DNA from: Streptomyces sp. NBC_00154
GTDB taxonomy: Bacteria; Actinomycetota; Actinomycetes; Streptomycetales; Streptomycetaceae
Direction: 5' to 3'
Length of the DNA stretch: 64,000 nucleotides
Assembly (NCBI RefSeq): GCF_026342835.1
Contig: NZ_JAPEMI010000002.1
Span: forward strand, 868,001-932,000
The position numbers were made by a program, and so were the translations under genes. This document shows positions 17,510 to 27,357 of the stretch, one piece after another. How positions within the stretch are numbered: the first letter of the stretch is position 1; each line of letters opens with the position of its first letter. Below the pieces are notes generated by a model. The model was not told where the DNA came from. It did no database searches and saw only the letters and a program-made list of their open reading frames with translations.

Positions 17510-19204
17510 ATGGCGCACAGCAGCCAAGCCGACACCGTCTTCGTCGGGGGCCGGGTCTTCACCGGAGCGGGCCCCGTCCCGGTGGACGCCGCCGTCGCCG
17601 TTGCGGGCGGCCGGATCGTCGCCGTCGCCGACGCGGGTACGGTGCGCGAGCTGACCGGTGCCGGTACGGAGGTCGTCGACCTGGAGGGCGGCCTGCTCGT
17701 CCCCGGATTCCAGGACGCGCACATCCACCCCGTGATGGGTGGAACCCAGATGCTCGGCTGCGACCAGAGCGAGCAGACCACCGCCGAGGGCTGTCTCGCT
17801 GTGGTGGCCCAGTACGCCAAGGATCACCCGGACGCGGCCTGGATCCGTGGTGGCGGCTGGGGTATAGACAGCTTCCCCGGCGGAACGCCGACGCGCTCCA
17901 TGCTCGACGCGGTGGTGCCGGACCGGCCCGTGCTGCTCATCAACTCCGACGGCCACGGCGCCTGGACCAACTCCCGCGCGCTGGAGATCGCGGGCGTCGA
18001 CCGGCACACCTCCGACCCGGCCGACGGCCGCATCGAGCGGGAGGCGGACGGTACCCCGGCCGGCACCCTGCACGAGGGCGCCGTGGAGCTGGTGGCCCGT
18101 CATGTTCCGGTCGCGACCGAGGACGAGATGTATGCCGGGCTGCTCGCCGCGCAGGAGTACCTGTTTTCACTCGGGGTGACCGGGTGGCAGGACGCCATGA
18201 TCGGCTCCTTCCACGGCTACCCGGACAACCTGCCCGTCTATCTGCGCGCGGCCCGCGAAGGCTCGCTGCTCGCCCGGGTCGTCGGCGCCCTGTGGTGGGA
18301 CCGGAAGCGCGGTCTGGAGCAGCTTCCGGAGCTGGAGGATCGCCGCCGCATCGGGCAGGCGGGCCGCTTCAGGGCCACCAGCGTCAAGATCATGCAGGAC
18401 GGCGTCGCGGAGAACTTCACCGCCGGGATGCTGGAGCCGTATCTGGACGGCTGCGGCTGCCCAACCGGCAACTCCGGCTTGAGTTTCGTCGAACCCGGGC
18501 TGCTGAGCGAGGCGGTGTGCGCGCTCGACCGGTCCGGCTTCCAGGTCCATTTCCACGCGCTCGGCGACCGTGCCGTGCGCGAGGCACTCGACGCGCTCGG
18601 CGCGGCCCGCGCCGCCAACGGCGCCAACGACCACCGGCACCACCTGGCCCACCTCCAGGTCGTCCACCCCGACGACATCGCGCGCTTCGCGGGTCTGGGC
18701 GTCGCCGCGAACATCCAGGCGCTGTGGGCCGCGCACGAACCGCAGATGGACGAGCTGACCATCCCGTTTCTGGGGGCCGAACGGGCCGCCCAGCAGTACC
18801 CGTTCGGGGATCTGCGCCGTGCCGGGGCCCACCTCGTCGCGGGCAGCGACTGGTCGGTCAGCAGCCCCAACCCGTTGTGGGGCATCCACGTCGCGGTCAA
18901 CCGTGCCGCCCCCACGGGGGAGCTCCCCGAGGGCGCGATGTACCCGCCGTTCCACCCCGAACAGGCCCTGACCCTGGCCGAGGCGCTCACCGCGTACACC
19001 GCGGGCACCGCCTGGGTGAACCACCTCGACGACGTGACCGGCACCGTCGAGGAGGGCAAGTACGCGGACCTCGTCGTCCTCGACCGTGACCCGTTCACGC
19101 GGCCCGCCGACGAGATCGGCGACGTCCGGGTGCGCCGGACATACGTCGAGGGCCGCCTTGTCTTCGCCGCGAACACACCTGTGCCCGCGACCGCGACCGA
19201 CTGA
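17510..19204 (+). CDS. Amidohydrolase (YtcJ-like)
   Basis: A 564-aa metal-dependent hydrolase of the amidohydrolase-3 group. Near the N-terminus VVDLEGGLLVPGFQDAHIHP gives the first metal ligands (HxH). Further His motifs follow: FHALGDRAV, HHLAHLQVVHP, and GSDWSVSS with the catalytic Asp. The C-terminal composite domain resumes with EEGKYADLVVLDRDP. ATG 17510 with GGAGG upstream is chosen over an in-frame start at 17369 that would overlap the operator. First gene of the operon; it probably hydrolyses what the importer brings in, or its precursor. Confidence 0.88.
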   Translation: MAHSSQADTVFVGGRVFTGAGPVPVDAAVAVAGGRIVAVADAGTVRELTGAGTEVVDLEGGLLVPGFQDAHIHPVMGGTQMLGCDQSEQTTAEGCLAVVAQYAKDHPDAAWIRGGGWGIDSFPGGTPTRSMLDAVVPDRPVLLINSDGHGAWTNSRALEIAGVDRHTSDPADGRIEREADGTPAGTLHEGAVELVARHVPVATEDEMYAGLLAAQEYLFSLGVTGWQDAMIGSFHGYPDNLPVYLRAAREGSLLARVVGALWWDRKRGLEQLPELEDRRRIGQAGRFRATSVKIMQDGVAENFTAGMLEPYLDGCGCPTGNSGLSFVEPGLLSEAVCALDRSGFQVHFHALGDRAVREALDALGAARAANGANDHRHHLAHLQVVHPDDIARFAGLGVAANIQALWAAHEPQMDELTIPFLGAERAAQQYPFGDLRRAGAHLVAGSDWSVSSPNPLWGIHVAVNRAAPTGELPEGAMYPPFHPEQALTLAEALTAYTAGTAWVNHLDDVTGTVEEGKYADLVVLDRDPFTRPADEIGDVRVRRTYVEGRLVFAANTPVPATATD

Positions 19205-19256
19205 CGTACCTCCCCCCCATGCACTTCACCGAGCCCACCCCGGACGGAGACAGGCG

Positions 19257-20936
19257 ATGCCCTCACAGAGCGCAGGATCGAGAAGGCCGACACAGATGCG
19301 GGCGGTGCGGCGCGCCGCGGGGACCCTCCTCGCGGCGAGCGCCATGCTCATCACCACTGCGTGCAGCGGCACGGCACACCCGGACAAGGACGCCGGCGGC
19401 AGCACGTCGTACAAGCTCACCAAGCAGACGCCCGCCGCCGCGGGCGACATCGACGCCTTCACCTGGTCGATCTACGCCGAGCCGTCCACGCTCGACTACG
19501 CCTACGCGTACGACTACCCGCCGAACCAGATCCTCGCCAACGTCTGCGAGAGCCTGCTGCGCTGGAACCCGGACCTGACGACGTCGCCGAACCTGGCGTC
19601 CTCGTACACCAATCCGACGCCCACCACCTGGGTCTACAAGATCCGTCCTGGCGTGCACTTCCACGACGGGACGGTGCTCACCGCGAACGACGTCGTCGCT
19701 TCGCTGCGCCGTCATATGGACCCCGCCGTGGGCAGCGCGTGGGAGAACACGTTCCGCAACGTGAAATCGATCGACACGACCGGGCCGCTCGAAGTCACCG
19801 TCAAACTGAAGAAGCCGGACGCGGTCTTCAACCAGGAGATGGCCACCAGCTCGGGAACCATCGAGTCGGCCGCGACCCTCGACAAGGCGGGCAGGAATTA
19901 CGGCAGCCCCAAGGGTGGGGTGAACTGCACGGGGCCGTTCTCGTTCGGGTCCTGGGCATCGGGCCAGTCGCTCACCCTGAAGAAGTTCGACGGCTACTGG
20001 AACACCAAGCTCAAGCCCAAGGCCGGCCAGGTCAAGTTCGTGTTCCTGAGCGACGCGACGACCCGCGTCAACGCCTTCCAGAGCGGTGAGGTGGACGGTG
20101 GCTGGATGGTCCCGGCCGACGCCTACGACCAGCTCGGCTCGTCCACCGCCGGCAAGCTCTACTACGGCGTCAACAGCACCGTCGCCGAAGAGATCGTCAG
20201 CAACCTCAAGGGCCCGCTCGGTGACACCGAGGTGCGCAAGGCCCTGCTCATGGCCATCGACCGCAAGGGCATCGTCAAGGCCGGCGCCGGAGGGATCGGC
20301 GAGGTCGCAGATTCCCTCGTCACCGACAACATGTGGGACCAGGCGCCCGCGGCGAGCCGCAAGGCCATCATCAAGGACGTGCCGCACTACCCGTACGACC
20401 CGGCGAAGGCCAAGGAGATCGCGCAGAGGGCCGGGGTGAAGGGGCAGCGGATCGTCATCGCGACCAGCCCGCTCGACTCGCAGACGACGATCGTCGCGCA
20501 GGCCGTCGAGCAGGCCGCCAAGGCCATCGGCCTCGACCCCGAGATCGAGACGCTCTCCCCGGAGAAGTACTCGACGCTCTTCACCGACGCCGCCGCCCGC
20601 AAGGGCATCGACCTCTTCCTCACCTTCTGGTACACGTCGATCACCGATCCGCTGGATATGTACGGCTCCCTGGAGACAGGCATGTTCACCAACTACGGCG
20701 GCTGGACGAACACGGAATTCGACAAGGCGGTCGAGGACGCTTCCGGCACCTATGACCCGGCCGCGCGCGCCCGGGCCAGCGCGAAGGCGCAGAAGGTCGC
20801 CCTGCGGGAACTGCCCTGGTTGCCCCTGTACACGCAGCCCACGAGCGTCTTCCTCGGCAACCGGCTCACCGGCGTCCAGCCGTCTGTCGCCTACCTCTAC
20901 TACCCGTGGGCGGCCGAGATCGGGGCCAAGAAGTGA
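19257..20936 (+). CDS. ABC transporter substrate-binding lipoprotein (peptide/nickel family 5)
   Basis: A 559-aa exported solute-binding protein. ATG 19257 (GGAGACAGGCG upstream) gives an N-region, a hydrophobic stretch and the lipobox-like TTAC, so it is membrane-anchored. The family-5 signature is clear: WSIYAEPSTLDYAY, LASSYTNPTPTTWVYKIRPGVHFHDG, DVVASLRRHMDP. Homologues bind oligopeptides, opines, nickel or oligosaccharides. It lies 52 bp after the amidohydrolase and overlaps the first permease gene, so it is in the same operon. Confidence 0.9.
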   Translation: MPSQSAGSRRPTQMRAVRRAAGTLLAASAMLITTACSGTAHPDKDAGGSTSYKLTKQTPAAAGDIDAFTWSIYAEPSTLDYAYAYDYPPNQILANVCESLLRWNPDLTTSPNLASSYTNPTPTTWVYKIRPGVHFHDGTVLTANDVVASLRRHMDPAVGSAWENTFRNVKSIDTTGPLEVTVKLKKPDAVFNQEMATSSGTIESAATLDKAGRNYGSPKGGVNCTGPFSFGSWASGQSLTLKKFDGYWNTKLKPKAGQVKFVFLSDATTRVNAFQSGEVDGGWMVPADAYDQLGSSTAGKLYYGVNSTVAEEIVSNLKGPLGDTEVRKALLMAIDRKGIVKAGAGGIGEVADSLVTDNMWDQAPAASRKAIIKDVPHYPYDPAKAKEIAQRAGVKGQRIVIATSPLDSQTTIVAQAVEQAAKAIGLDPEIETLSPEKYSTLFTDAAARKGIDLFLTFWYTSITDPLDMYGSLETGMFTNYGGWTNTEFDKAVEDASGTYDPAARARASAKAQKVALRELPWLPLYTQPTSVFLGNRLTGVQPSVAYLYYPWAAEIGAKK

Positions 20937-21901
20937 GCCGCACGAACACACGGGCGCTCGGGGTCGCGCGCCGCCTGGCCGGGATGGTGGTGACTTTGCT
21001 GGTCACCTCGTTCCTGGTGTTCTCCTCGCTGTATCTGGCGCCCGGCGACCCGGCGAGCTTCCTGGTGCGCGGCCGCAGCGCCGGCCCCGAGGAACTCGCC
21101 CAAATTCGCCATAGGTACGGCTTCGACGAGCCCTTCTTCGTCCGGTACTGGGACTGGCTGGGCGGCGTACTGCACGGCGACTTCGGCCGCTCCTACGTCT
21201 TCCACCAGGACGTCAGCTCGGTCGTCTGGTCGCGGCTGCCGACCACGCTGCTGCTGATCGCCGTCTCGGTCCTGCTGATCGCGGTGGTCGGTGTCGCGGC
21301 CGGCATCGTCGGCGCGCTGCGCCGCGGCACGCGCACCGACTCGGTGCTGATGCTGCTGGTGACGGTGGGGGCCGCAGCCCCCGCCTTCGTCGCCGCGCTG
21401 CTGCTGCGGTCGCTGTTCGGTGTGAAGCTGGGCTGGTTCCCGACCATCGGCAACGGCGCAGGCGTTCTCGACCGGCTGCACCACGTCGTGCTCCCGGCAA
21501 TCGCCCTGTCCGTCACGTTCATGGCGATGGTCACGCGGGTTACCCGCTCGTCGATGCTGGAGGAGATGGGCCGTGAGCACGTCGAGGTCGCGGTGAGCCG
21601 CGGCACCCCCCAGTGGACCGTGATCCGGCGGCATGTGCTGCGCAACGCCCTCGGCCCGATCGTCACCGTCTCCGCGCTCCTCATCTCCGGGATGCTGGTG
21701 AGCACCTCGATCGTGGAGACCGCGTTCGGCATGTCGGGCGTGGGATCGCTGCTGGTGACATCGGTCAACCAGATGGACTTCCAGGTGGTGCAGGCGATAG
21801 TGCTGCTCGTGGTGGCCGCGTTCGTCGTGGTCAACTTCCTGGTGGACCTGGTGCATCCGCTGATCGATCCGCGGGTGGCGGCAGCGGGGAGTGCACGATG
21901 A
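20933..21901 (+). CDS. ABC importer permease (DppB/OppB type)
   Basis: A 322-aa inner-membrane protein. The GTG start at 20933 overlaps the previous stop (GTGA). The first membrane helix is LAGMVVTLLVTSFLVFSSLY, followed by the conserved periplasmic segment and about five more helices. The coupling loop (EAA-like) is EHVEVAVSRGTPQWTVIRRH with the following VLRNALGPI. First of the two pore subunits. Confidence 0.9.
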   Translation: MSRTNTRALGVARRLAGMVVTLLVTSFLVFSSLYLAPGDPASFLVRGRSAGPEELAQIRHRYGFDEPFFVRYWDWLGGVLHGDFGRSYVFHQDVSSVVWSRLPTTLLLIAVSVLLIAVVGVAAGIVGALRRGTRTDSVLMLLVTVGAAAPAFVAALLLRSLFGVKLGWFPTIGNGAGVLDRLHHVVLPAIALSVTFMAMVTRVTRSSMLEEMGREHVEVAVSRGTPQWTVIRRHVLRNALGPIVTVSALLISGMLVSTSIVETAFGMSGVGSLLVTSVNQMDFQVVQAIVLLVVAAFVVVNFLVDLVHPLIDPRVAAAGSAR

Positions 21902-22761
21902 GTGCCCCGATGGCGGGAGTGATACGCGCCCCGATCGCCAAGTTGCGCTCCCTGGGCGGCGGTTGGCTGACGAACCTGTGTCTGGGCCTTCTCGTTCTGT
22001 TCGTGCTGGTCGCGGTGTTCGCGCCGTGGCTGGCACCGCAGGACCCGACGTACGGAGAGCTGGGCACGGGGCTCGTCGGCCCGAGCGCCGACCACTGGCT
22101 GGGCACCGACCAGGGCGGGCACGACACGTTCTCGGCCCTCGTCGAAGGAAGCCGTACGAGTCTGGTCGGGCCGCTGCTCGTGGTGCTGGTCTCGACCGTG
22201 GTCGGCATCGCCGTCGGCCTGTTCTCGGCGTGGCGGGGTGGCTGGGTCGATACCCTGCTCGGGAGGCTGCTCGATGTCGTCTTTGCCTTCCCCGCGCTGC
22301 TCGTCGCGATCCTCGCGGTGGCAGTCTTCGGCAAGGGGATGACGGCACCGGTGATCGCCATGTCCGTGGCCTACATGCCGTACACCGCACGCCTGGTGCG
22401 CGGCCTCGCGATGCAGGAGCAGGCCAGGCCCTACATCGCGGCCTACCGCGTGCAGGGGCACTCCGCGCCGTACGTCGCTGTCCGCCGGCTGCTGCCGAAC
22501 ATCGGCCCGACCGTGCTCGCCCAGTCCACCGTCAACTTCGGCTACGCGTTGCTCGACCTCGCCGCCCTGTCCTTCCTGGGCTTGGGCGTGCAGGCGCCGA
22601 CACCCGACTGGGGCGCCATGATCAACCAGTCCCAGGCCGCCGTCCTGCGGGGCCAGCCGCTGTCCGCGGCCGTGCCCGCGCTTGCCGTCGTGGTGGTCGT
22701 CGTCGCCTTCAACATCGTCGGGGAGACCCTCGGCGACCGGCTCGCCGGGAGGGAGTCCTGA
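21898..22761 (+). CDS. ABC importer permease (DppC/OppC type)
   Basis: A 287-aa membrane protein; its ATG at 21898 overlaps the preceding stop (ATGA). The N-terminal helix LCLGLLVLFVLVAVFAPWLAP, the motif HWLGTDQGGHD and the coupling loop IAAYRVQGHSAPYVAVRR with LLPNI are typical of the second permease of peptide importers. It should pair with the preceding gene product. Confidence 0.9.
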   Translation: MSAPMAGVIRAPIAKLRSLGGGWLTNLCLGLLVLFVLVAVFAPWLAPQDPTYGELGTGLVGPSADHWLGTDQGGHDTFSALVEGSRTSLVGPLLVVLVSTVVGIAVGLFSAWRGGWVDTLLGRLLDVVFAFPALLVAILAVAVFGKGMTAPVIAMSVAYMPYTARLVRGLAMQEQARPYIAAYRVQGHSAPYVAVRRLLPNIGPTVLAQSTVNFGYALLDLAALSFLGLGVQAPTPDWGAMINQSQAAVLRGQPLSAAVPALAVVVVVVAFNIVGETLGDRLAGRES

Positions 22762-23765
22762 TGGCGCTGCTGGAGTACGAGAACCTGAGCATCACCCTGC
22801 CCGGCATGGCCCGCCCGGTCCTCGACGGCATCGACCTGACTGTCTCGGCCGGTGAAGTCGTCGCGATGGTCGGCGAATCCGGTTCCGGGAAGTCGGTCAC
22901 CGCACGGTCGGCCCTCGGGCTGTTCCCCACAGGGGCTGACATCGAAGGTCACGTGCGCGTCGACGGGACGGAGGTGGTGGGCGTCGACCCTGCGGGGCTG
23001 CGGGCGATCCGCACCGGTACAGCATCGATGATCTTCCAGGACCCCCGGGCAGGCATCAACCCGGTGCGCCGCATCGGCGACTTCCTCACCGAGTCGCTGC
23101 GCGTCAGCAGCGGCTTGGCCAAGGGCCCCGCCAACGCGCGCGCCGCCGAACTGCTCGGCGCGGTCGGCCTTCCGGACCCCGTACGGCACCTGCGCCAGTA
23201 CCCGCACGAACTCTCCGGCGGCATGTTGCAACGCGTCATGATAGCCGGAGCGCTCACCGGCGGACCCCGGCTGCTGCTCTGCGACGAACCCACCACCGCG
23301 CTCGACGTCTCCACCCAGGCCGAGATCATGGCCATCCTCGGGCGGTTGCAGCGCGAACGCGGCCTGGGCATGCTCCTCATCACGCACGACATCGAACTCG
23401 CGGCCGCCGCCTGCGACCGGATCTACGTGATGTACGCGGGCCGGATCGTCGAGACGGCACCCACCGCCCAGCTCTTCGCGATGCCCCGCCACCCCTATAC
23501 CGCGGGGCTGCTCGGCTCGTCGCCGCCGCTTCACGCCCCGGATGGGCCGTCCGCCCGGCTCACCCCGATTCCCGGCTCCCCCATGGGACTGCTCGAGTCC
23601 GCGCCCGGCTGCTCCTTCGCGGCGCGCTGCCGCTTTGCCCGGCCCGGAGTCTGCGAGCAGTCACCGCCGCCGCTGGAGCGGTACGGCGGGGCCCTGGTTG
23701 CATGCCACCTCGCTGGGGAGTCGCTCACCTCAATGGACAACCCGTCTACAAGGGAGGGCAGTTGA
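22761..23765 (+). CDS. ABC importer ATPase (DppD/OppD type)
   Basis: A 334-aa ATPase. Walker A GESGSGKS, ABC signature LSGGM, Walker B LLLCDEPTTALD and the H-loop LITHD are intact. The C-terminal oligopeptide/dipeptide extension carries CSFAARCRFARPGVCEQ, the cysteine motif seen in this subfamily. Start ATG 22761 shares a base with the preceding TGA; the end overlaps the next gene. Confidence 0.92.
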   Translation: MALLEYENLSITLPGMARPVLDGIDLTVSAGEVVAMVGESGSGKSVTARSALGLFPTGADIEGHVRVDGTEVVGVDPAGLRAIRTGTASMIFQDPRAGINPVRRIGDFLTESLRVSSGLAKGPANARAAELLGAVGLPDPVRHLRQYPHELSGGMLQRVMIAGALTGGPRLLLCDEPTTALDVSTQAEIMAILGRLQRERGLGMLLITHDIELAAAACDRIYVMYAGRIVETAPTAQLFAMPRHPYTAGLLGSSPPLHAPDGPSARLTPIPGSPMGLLESAPGCSFAARCRFARPGVCEQSPPPLERYGGALVACHLAGESLTSMDNPSTREGS

Positions 23766-24619
23766 CTGTCCAAACTGAGGCCCGCACACTGCTCCAGGTC
23801 AGCGGTCTGCGTAAGACCTACAGGACGGGAAAGGCGGAGGTCGTCGCCGTCGACGACCTGTCGTTCTCACTGCGGGCCGGCGGCGCCCTCGGCATCGTGG
23901 GGGAGTCGGGCTCCGGCAAGACGACCACGGCCCGGATGCTGATCGGCCTCGAACGCCCCGACGCCGGACAGATCCTCGTCCAAGGCGAACCGCTGGCCCC
24001 GACCGTACGCGGCAGGGCGGCCCGCCTCGCCCGCGCCAAGGCGGTGCAGATCGTCTTTCAGGACCCGTACCTCTCGCTGGACGGGCGGATCAGTATCGGC
24101 GCCACCATCGACGGGGCGCTGCGCCTGCACGGTCTCGCCGATCCCGTGGCCCGGGCCGCCCGAGTGCGGGAACTCCTCGCCCAGGTCGGCCTCGGTGATC
24201 GCGAGGCGGCGGCGCTGCCGCGCAAACTCTCCGGCGGCCAGCGCCAACGCGCCGCCATCGCACGTGCGTTGGCAGTCGGACCCGCCGTCCTCGTACTCGA
24301 CGAGGCGGTGTCCGCGCTCGATGTCTCCGTCCAGGCCCAGGTTCTCAACCTGCTGTCGGACATCCGCCGCGACACCGGCATCGGCCTGGTCTTCGTCAGC
24401 CACGACTTGGCCGTCGTGCGGTACGTGTGCGACGAGGCGCTCGTCCTGTACCGGGGCCGCACCATGGAACACCGCCCCGTCGCGGAGTTGCTCGCCCACC
24501 CCGAACACCCGTACACAAAGCTCCTATTGGCGTCCGTTCCCCGGCCGGACTGGGACCCCGACTCCATCAGCCGACGGCGCAGGGAGCTCGATCCTCTGGC
24601 GGCGGGAGGCGACGGCTGA
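23762..24619 (+). CDS. ABC importer ATPase (DppF/OppF type)
   Basis: A 285-aa ATPase. The TTG start at 23762 overlaps the preceding stop as TTGA. Walker A GESGSGKT, signature LSGGQRQR, Walker B VLVLDEAVSALD and the H-loop FVSHD are intact. The C-terminal extension is short and the cysteine motif is absent. It forms the heterodimeric motor with the preceding protein. Last gene of the operon. Confidence 0.9.
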   Translation: MTVQTEARTLLQVSGLRKTYRTGKAEVVAVDDLSFSLRAGGALGIVGESGSGKTTTARMLIGLERPDAGQILVQGEPLAPTVRGRAARLARAKAVQIVFQDPYLSLDGRISIGATIDGALRLHGLADPVARAARVRELLAQVGLGDREAAALPRKLSGGQRQRAAIARALAVGPAVLVLDEAVSALDVSVQAQVLNLLSDIRRDTGIGLVFVSHDLAVVRYVCDEALVLYRGRTMEHRPVAELLAHPEHPYTKLLLASVPRPDWDPDSISRRRRELDPLAAGGDG

Positions 24620-24656
24620 CGATGTGGAAGATGCCGGGCTATGGACGTCTGGAGTC

Positions 24657-24875
24657 TGGGCCCGGGCCTGGATCGGCACCAAGGGCACCTCGGTCGTGGC
24701 GTTCGGCGGCCTCGACATGGCCCGCACCGTCGTCGCCGTCGACCCCGCCGGCGGAGACACCACCGTGTCCGACGAAACCGGTATCGTCGGCGCAGCCCGC
24801 GGCCACGACGGACACCTCTACATCCTCGACGACGGCTCCGGCTCCTTGGGCACGAACGACTGGGGAACTCGCAGC
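24657..24875 (+). pseudogene. Fragment of a propeller-like secreted protein (5' piece)
   Basis: A frame reading WIGTKGTSVVAFGGLDMART followed by GAARGHDGHLYILDDGSG has protein character and short beta-strand repeats ending in HLY-I, as in beta-propellers. It has neither start nor stop of its own. A second fragment with the same style lies at 26080-26610 (GWNGDLYIGSYNP). Both are on the plus strand, so they may be parts of one gene split by about 1.2 kb that includes the inverted lipase. Confidence 0.45.
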
Positions 24876-25247
24876 CTGCCACCTCACCCCGACCGCCTGC
24901 ACCCTTCCCCAGCGTCAGCCTGTCGGCCATGCGGCACGATGCAGCCGGCGGAACGTGCAGCGAAGCTGCTGCCAGGGGAAGCGGCTCTAGACACGAGGAC
25001 CGTTGCTTCGCCGACTTCGGGGAAGCATCGGCCCTCGAACTGCCACGTCTGCGCACCACGCGTCAGCGACGAGTCCCCAGCGCCGAGCGAGTTCCTCGCG
25101 CGACCCGTTCCGCACCTCGATGCTGTCGCGGATGCTGAGGCACCCCAGCCTGGACATCCCGCGAGAAGCCGTCGCGCAACTGTGTCAGGGAACCTCGTGC
25201 TCGATCGCCACGTGGGTGACGTGGTGCGCCCCCGGCTTCTCAGCCGG
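24876..25247. other. Gene-free stretch inside the decayed region
   Basis: Nothing coding is supported between the propeller fragment and the end of the lipase remnant. Confidence 0.4.
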
Positions 25248-25875
25248 TGAGGGCGTAGGTGCGCAGCGGCGGTCCGCTCGTGCTGATTCCGGTGGTGATC
25301 TCGGGGATCAGGTCCCACAGCCCGTTTGCCAGGTCGTTCGCGTACTGCGCGCCGTTGAAGGCGCGGGCGATGTTCACGCCGCAGTCACGGTGCCGGTCGA
25401 CGCCGCCGTGGAGTGTGGGTCTACGCCGCCCTCCTCAAGCCCACCGGGGTTCCCACGCCGGCAAACGCAGGGCCCAGGTGGTGAGCAGACTGCCTTCGCT
25501 GTAGCCGATCACGTCGACCGGCTTGCCGGTGTCGTTGTAGATCTTCCGGATCGCGTTGACGACGTACTCGGCCGACTCCTGGATGTCGCCCAGTTCCACG
25601 TTCGGCGGCTCGACCCAGCACACCGGGTACCCGCGGTACTGGCAGTGCTTGTAGTTGGAGTTCCAGTTGGTGTCGCTGCTCACCGCGATGCCGTGCACCA
25701 GCAGGATCGGGTGCTTGGCGGCGGTCAGGTAGTTGGCGCTGCAGCTCACGGCGGCGTCCAGGGTGGCGACCGGAGTCCCGAGCGCCGGGCCGGAGTCCGC
25801 GTGTGCGGTGGGTTGAAGGCTTCCGAAGGTGAGGGTCAGACCCGCCAGGAGTGCGCTCAGTGAGCGCGTGGCCAT
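25248..25875 (-). pseudogene. Secreted lipase with internal deletion
   Basis: From ATG 25875 the protein has a signal peptide (LSALLAGLTLTFGS, cleavage near AHADS), HPILLVHGI for the oxyanion region, and the nucleophile elbow GYSEG (Ser127). The frame then ends near 25435, while the normal C-terminus (DCGVNIARAFNGAQYANDL and LWDLIPEITT) continues in another frame to the stop at 25248. The Asp/His part between them is missing. It belongs to the secreted triacylglycerol-lipase/esterase group of Streptomyces and is probably inactive. Confidence 0.8.
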
Positions 25876-26079
25876 GTGAGTGCGACGCCCCACGGCACGA
25901 GCGGCCAAGGACTGTGCGGTGTGGTCGGACCGTACGGCCCCGGTGGTGGTCCGGGGGCGCGCCGAACCGTTCTTCTCCACCATGTGTGGTGCGCTGCACG
26001 CTGGGTCTGCGCGGTGCCGCGGCGCACGCGACATCGTCCACCTCTATCTCGCGGCTCGCGCTCTGGGGTGGGCGACGGG

Positions 26080-26610
26080 GCCGGGTGCTGCGCTGGACCG
26101 GCGACAAGGCCAACCTGTTCCGGTTCGAGAGCGTCGCGATCCTGGGCAACGACGCCGGCTACCTCACCACCTTCGGCAACCGCCTTGTCGCTTCGGACCG
26201 GGGCTCAGGTGCCGGGCAACACCGGTGCGGTCACCGGCGGTCCCTCCAAGATCTGGATGAGCCCGGAGATCCCCGCCCAAGGGTTCCACGCGACCGACGC
26301 GAAATCCTGGAAGCCGATTTTCTCCTGGGACGAGTACGACCCGGATCCCGCTGTGAGCAAGGGCATCGTCTGGGGTGCCGTCAAGGGGTGGAATGGCGAC
26401 TTGTACATCGGCAGCTACAACCCGGCGGCCATCGGCGGCGTCCAGACGATGTGGAAGACCTACGGCCAGCCCGAGGGCGACACGCTCCGTCAGTGCGACA
26501 TGGTGGAGGCCTCCCGCGCAGCCACCATCTTCAAGATTCATGCTCCGGGTACGGACCAGCAGAAGGTCACACTGCTCTACGGAGAGAAGAGGCTGAGGTT
26601 GGCGGCTTTG
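26080..26610 (+). pseudogene. Fragment of a propeller-like secreted protein (3' piece, frameshifted)
   Basis: Two frames carry continuous protein-like sequence: first TGDKANLFRFESVAILGNDA, ending near 26205; then, one frame over, GGPSKIWMSPEIPAQGFHAT, KGWNGDLYIGSYNPAAIGG and AATIFKIHAPGTDQQKVTLL to about 26600. A frameshift near 26205 joins them. The gene has no start or clear end. See the fragment at 24657-24875, which may be its upstream part. Confidence 0.5.
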
Positions 26611-27357
26611 GTGACCAGGCACTTGCGCGCCTGTTCTGCTCCGCGACTGCCCAGATTCCCGGGTCAGGCTGGCGGGAGCTGGACCACAGCCCTCCGGGGC
26701 TGATGCCGCAGGTCTGGAACTGGAGTGATCAGCAGCAGCGAGCACGGATGACTATGGAATACGCGTGGCGGCACGTCGAGACTTCTCGCTGCCCGGCTGC
26801 AGGCGGAAGGCCGCATCGCGGCAGAGGACGTCACTTCGCTGCTGACCGACATGTAAGCAGGGCACCGCGCGCTGGAAGCCCACCGCGTGGCCGCCGACGC
26901 TCCTCGCCAAAAGGCCCCGGCCTTCGCCGCGGCCGTCGTGCGGCAGGAGCAGGCCCGCCGCGAGCTCGCCGCGCCTTGATCATCCCCGATGCTGAGCCGG
27001 ACCGGAACAAGACGCCGACGTCGATCGACGCGGTCCGCGCCCACAACCGCCAGGCTGCCGAAGCCGTCCGCGCGGCGGCGATCCGCCGGGCCCAGGCGGA
27101 GCGCGTCGCCGGGGAGAACGGCGCCCCCGTGCTGGGGCCGAGGCCGCACGGCCACAGGCTGTGTGAGGACCGCGCCCACACCCTGTCTTGCTGGGGAGCG
27201 CGATGTCCACCGGCATACACGACGTGCACGCCCCCCAGGTTTGGCTGTCGCCCACTACGCGCTGCCCCCGCAGTGCACCATGACACCACACGGCCCATTC
27301 CGGCAACAGGCAGGGGCGCGCCCGGTGCCGGACACACCCAGGAGCGGGAGCCCCGAG
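26611..27357. other. Degenerate stretch without supported gene
   Basis: The plus strand has scattered pieces of protein-like sequence (for example SIDAVRAHNRQAAEAVRAAA near 27040), but no frame makes a coherent protein and stops break each one. It is probably debris of mobile-element genes. Confidence 0.4.

Noticed and set aside
19263..20951. A 562-aa minus-strand open frame opposite the binding-protein gene
   Set aside because: Mirror frame of a well-supported lipoprotein gene; its composition is typical of antisense frames in high-GC DNA.
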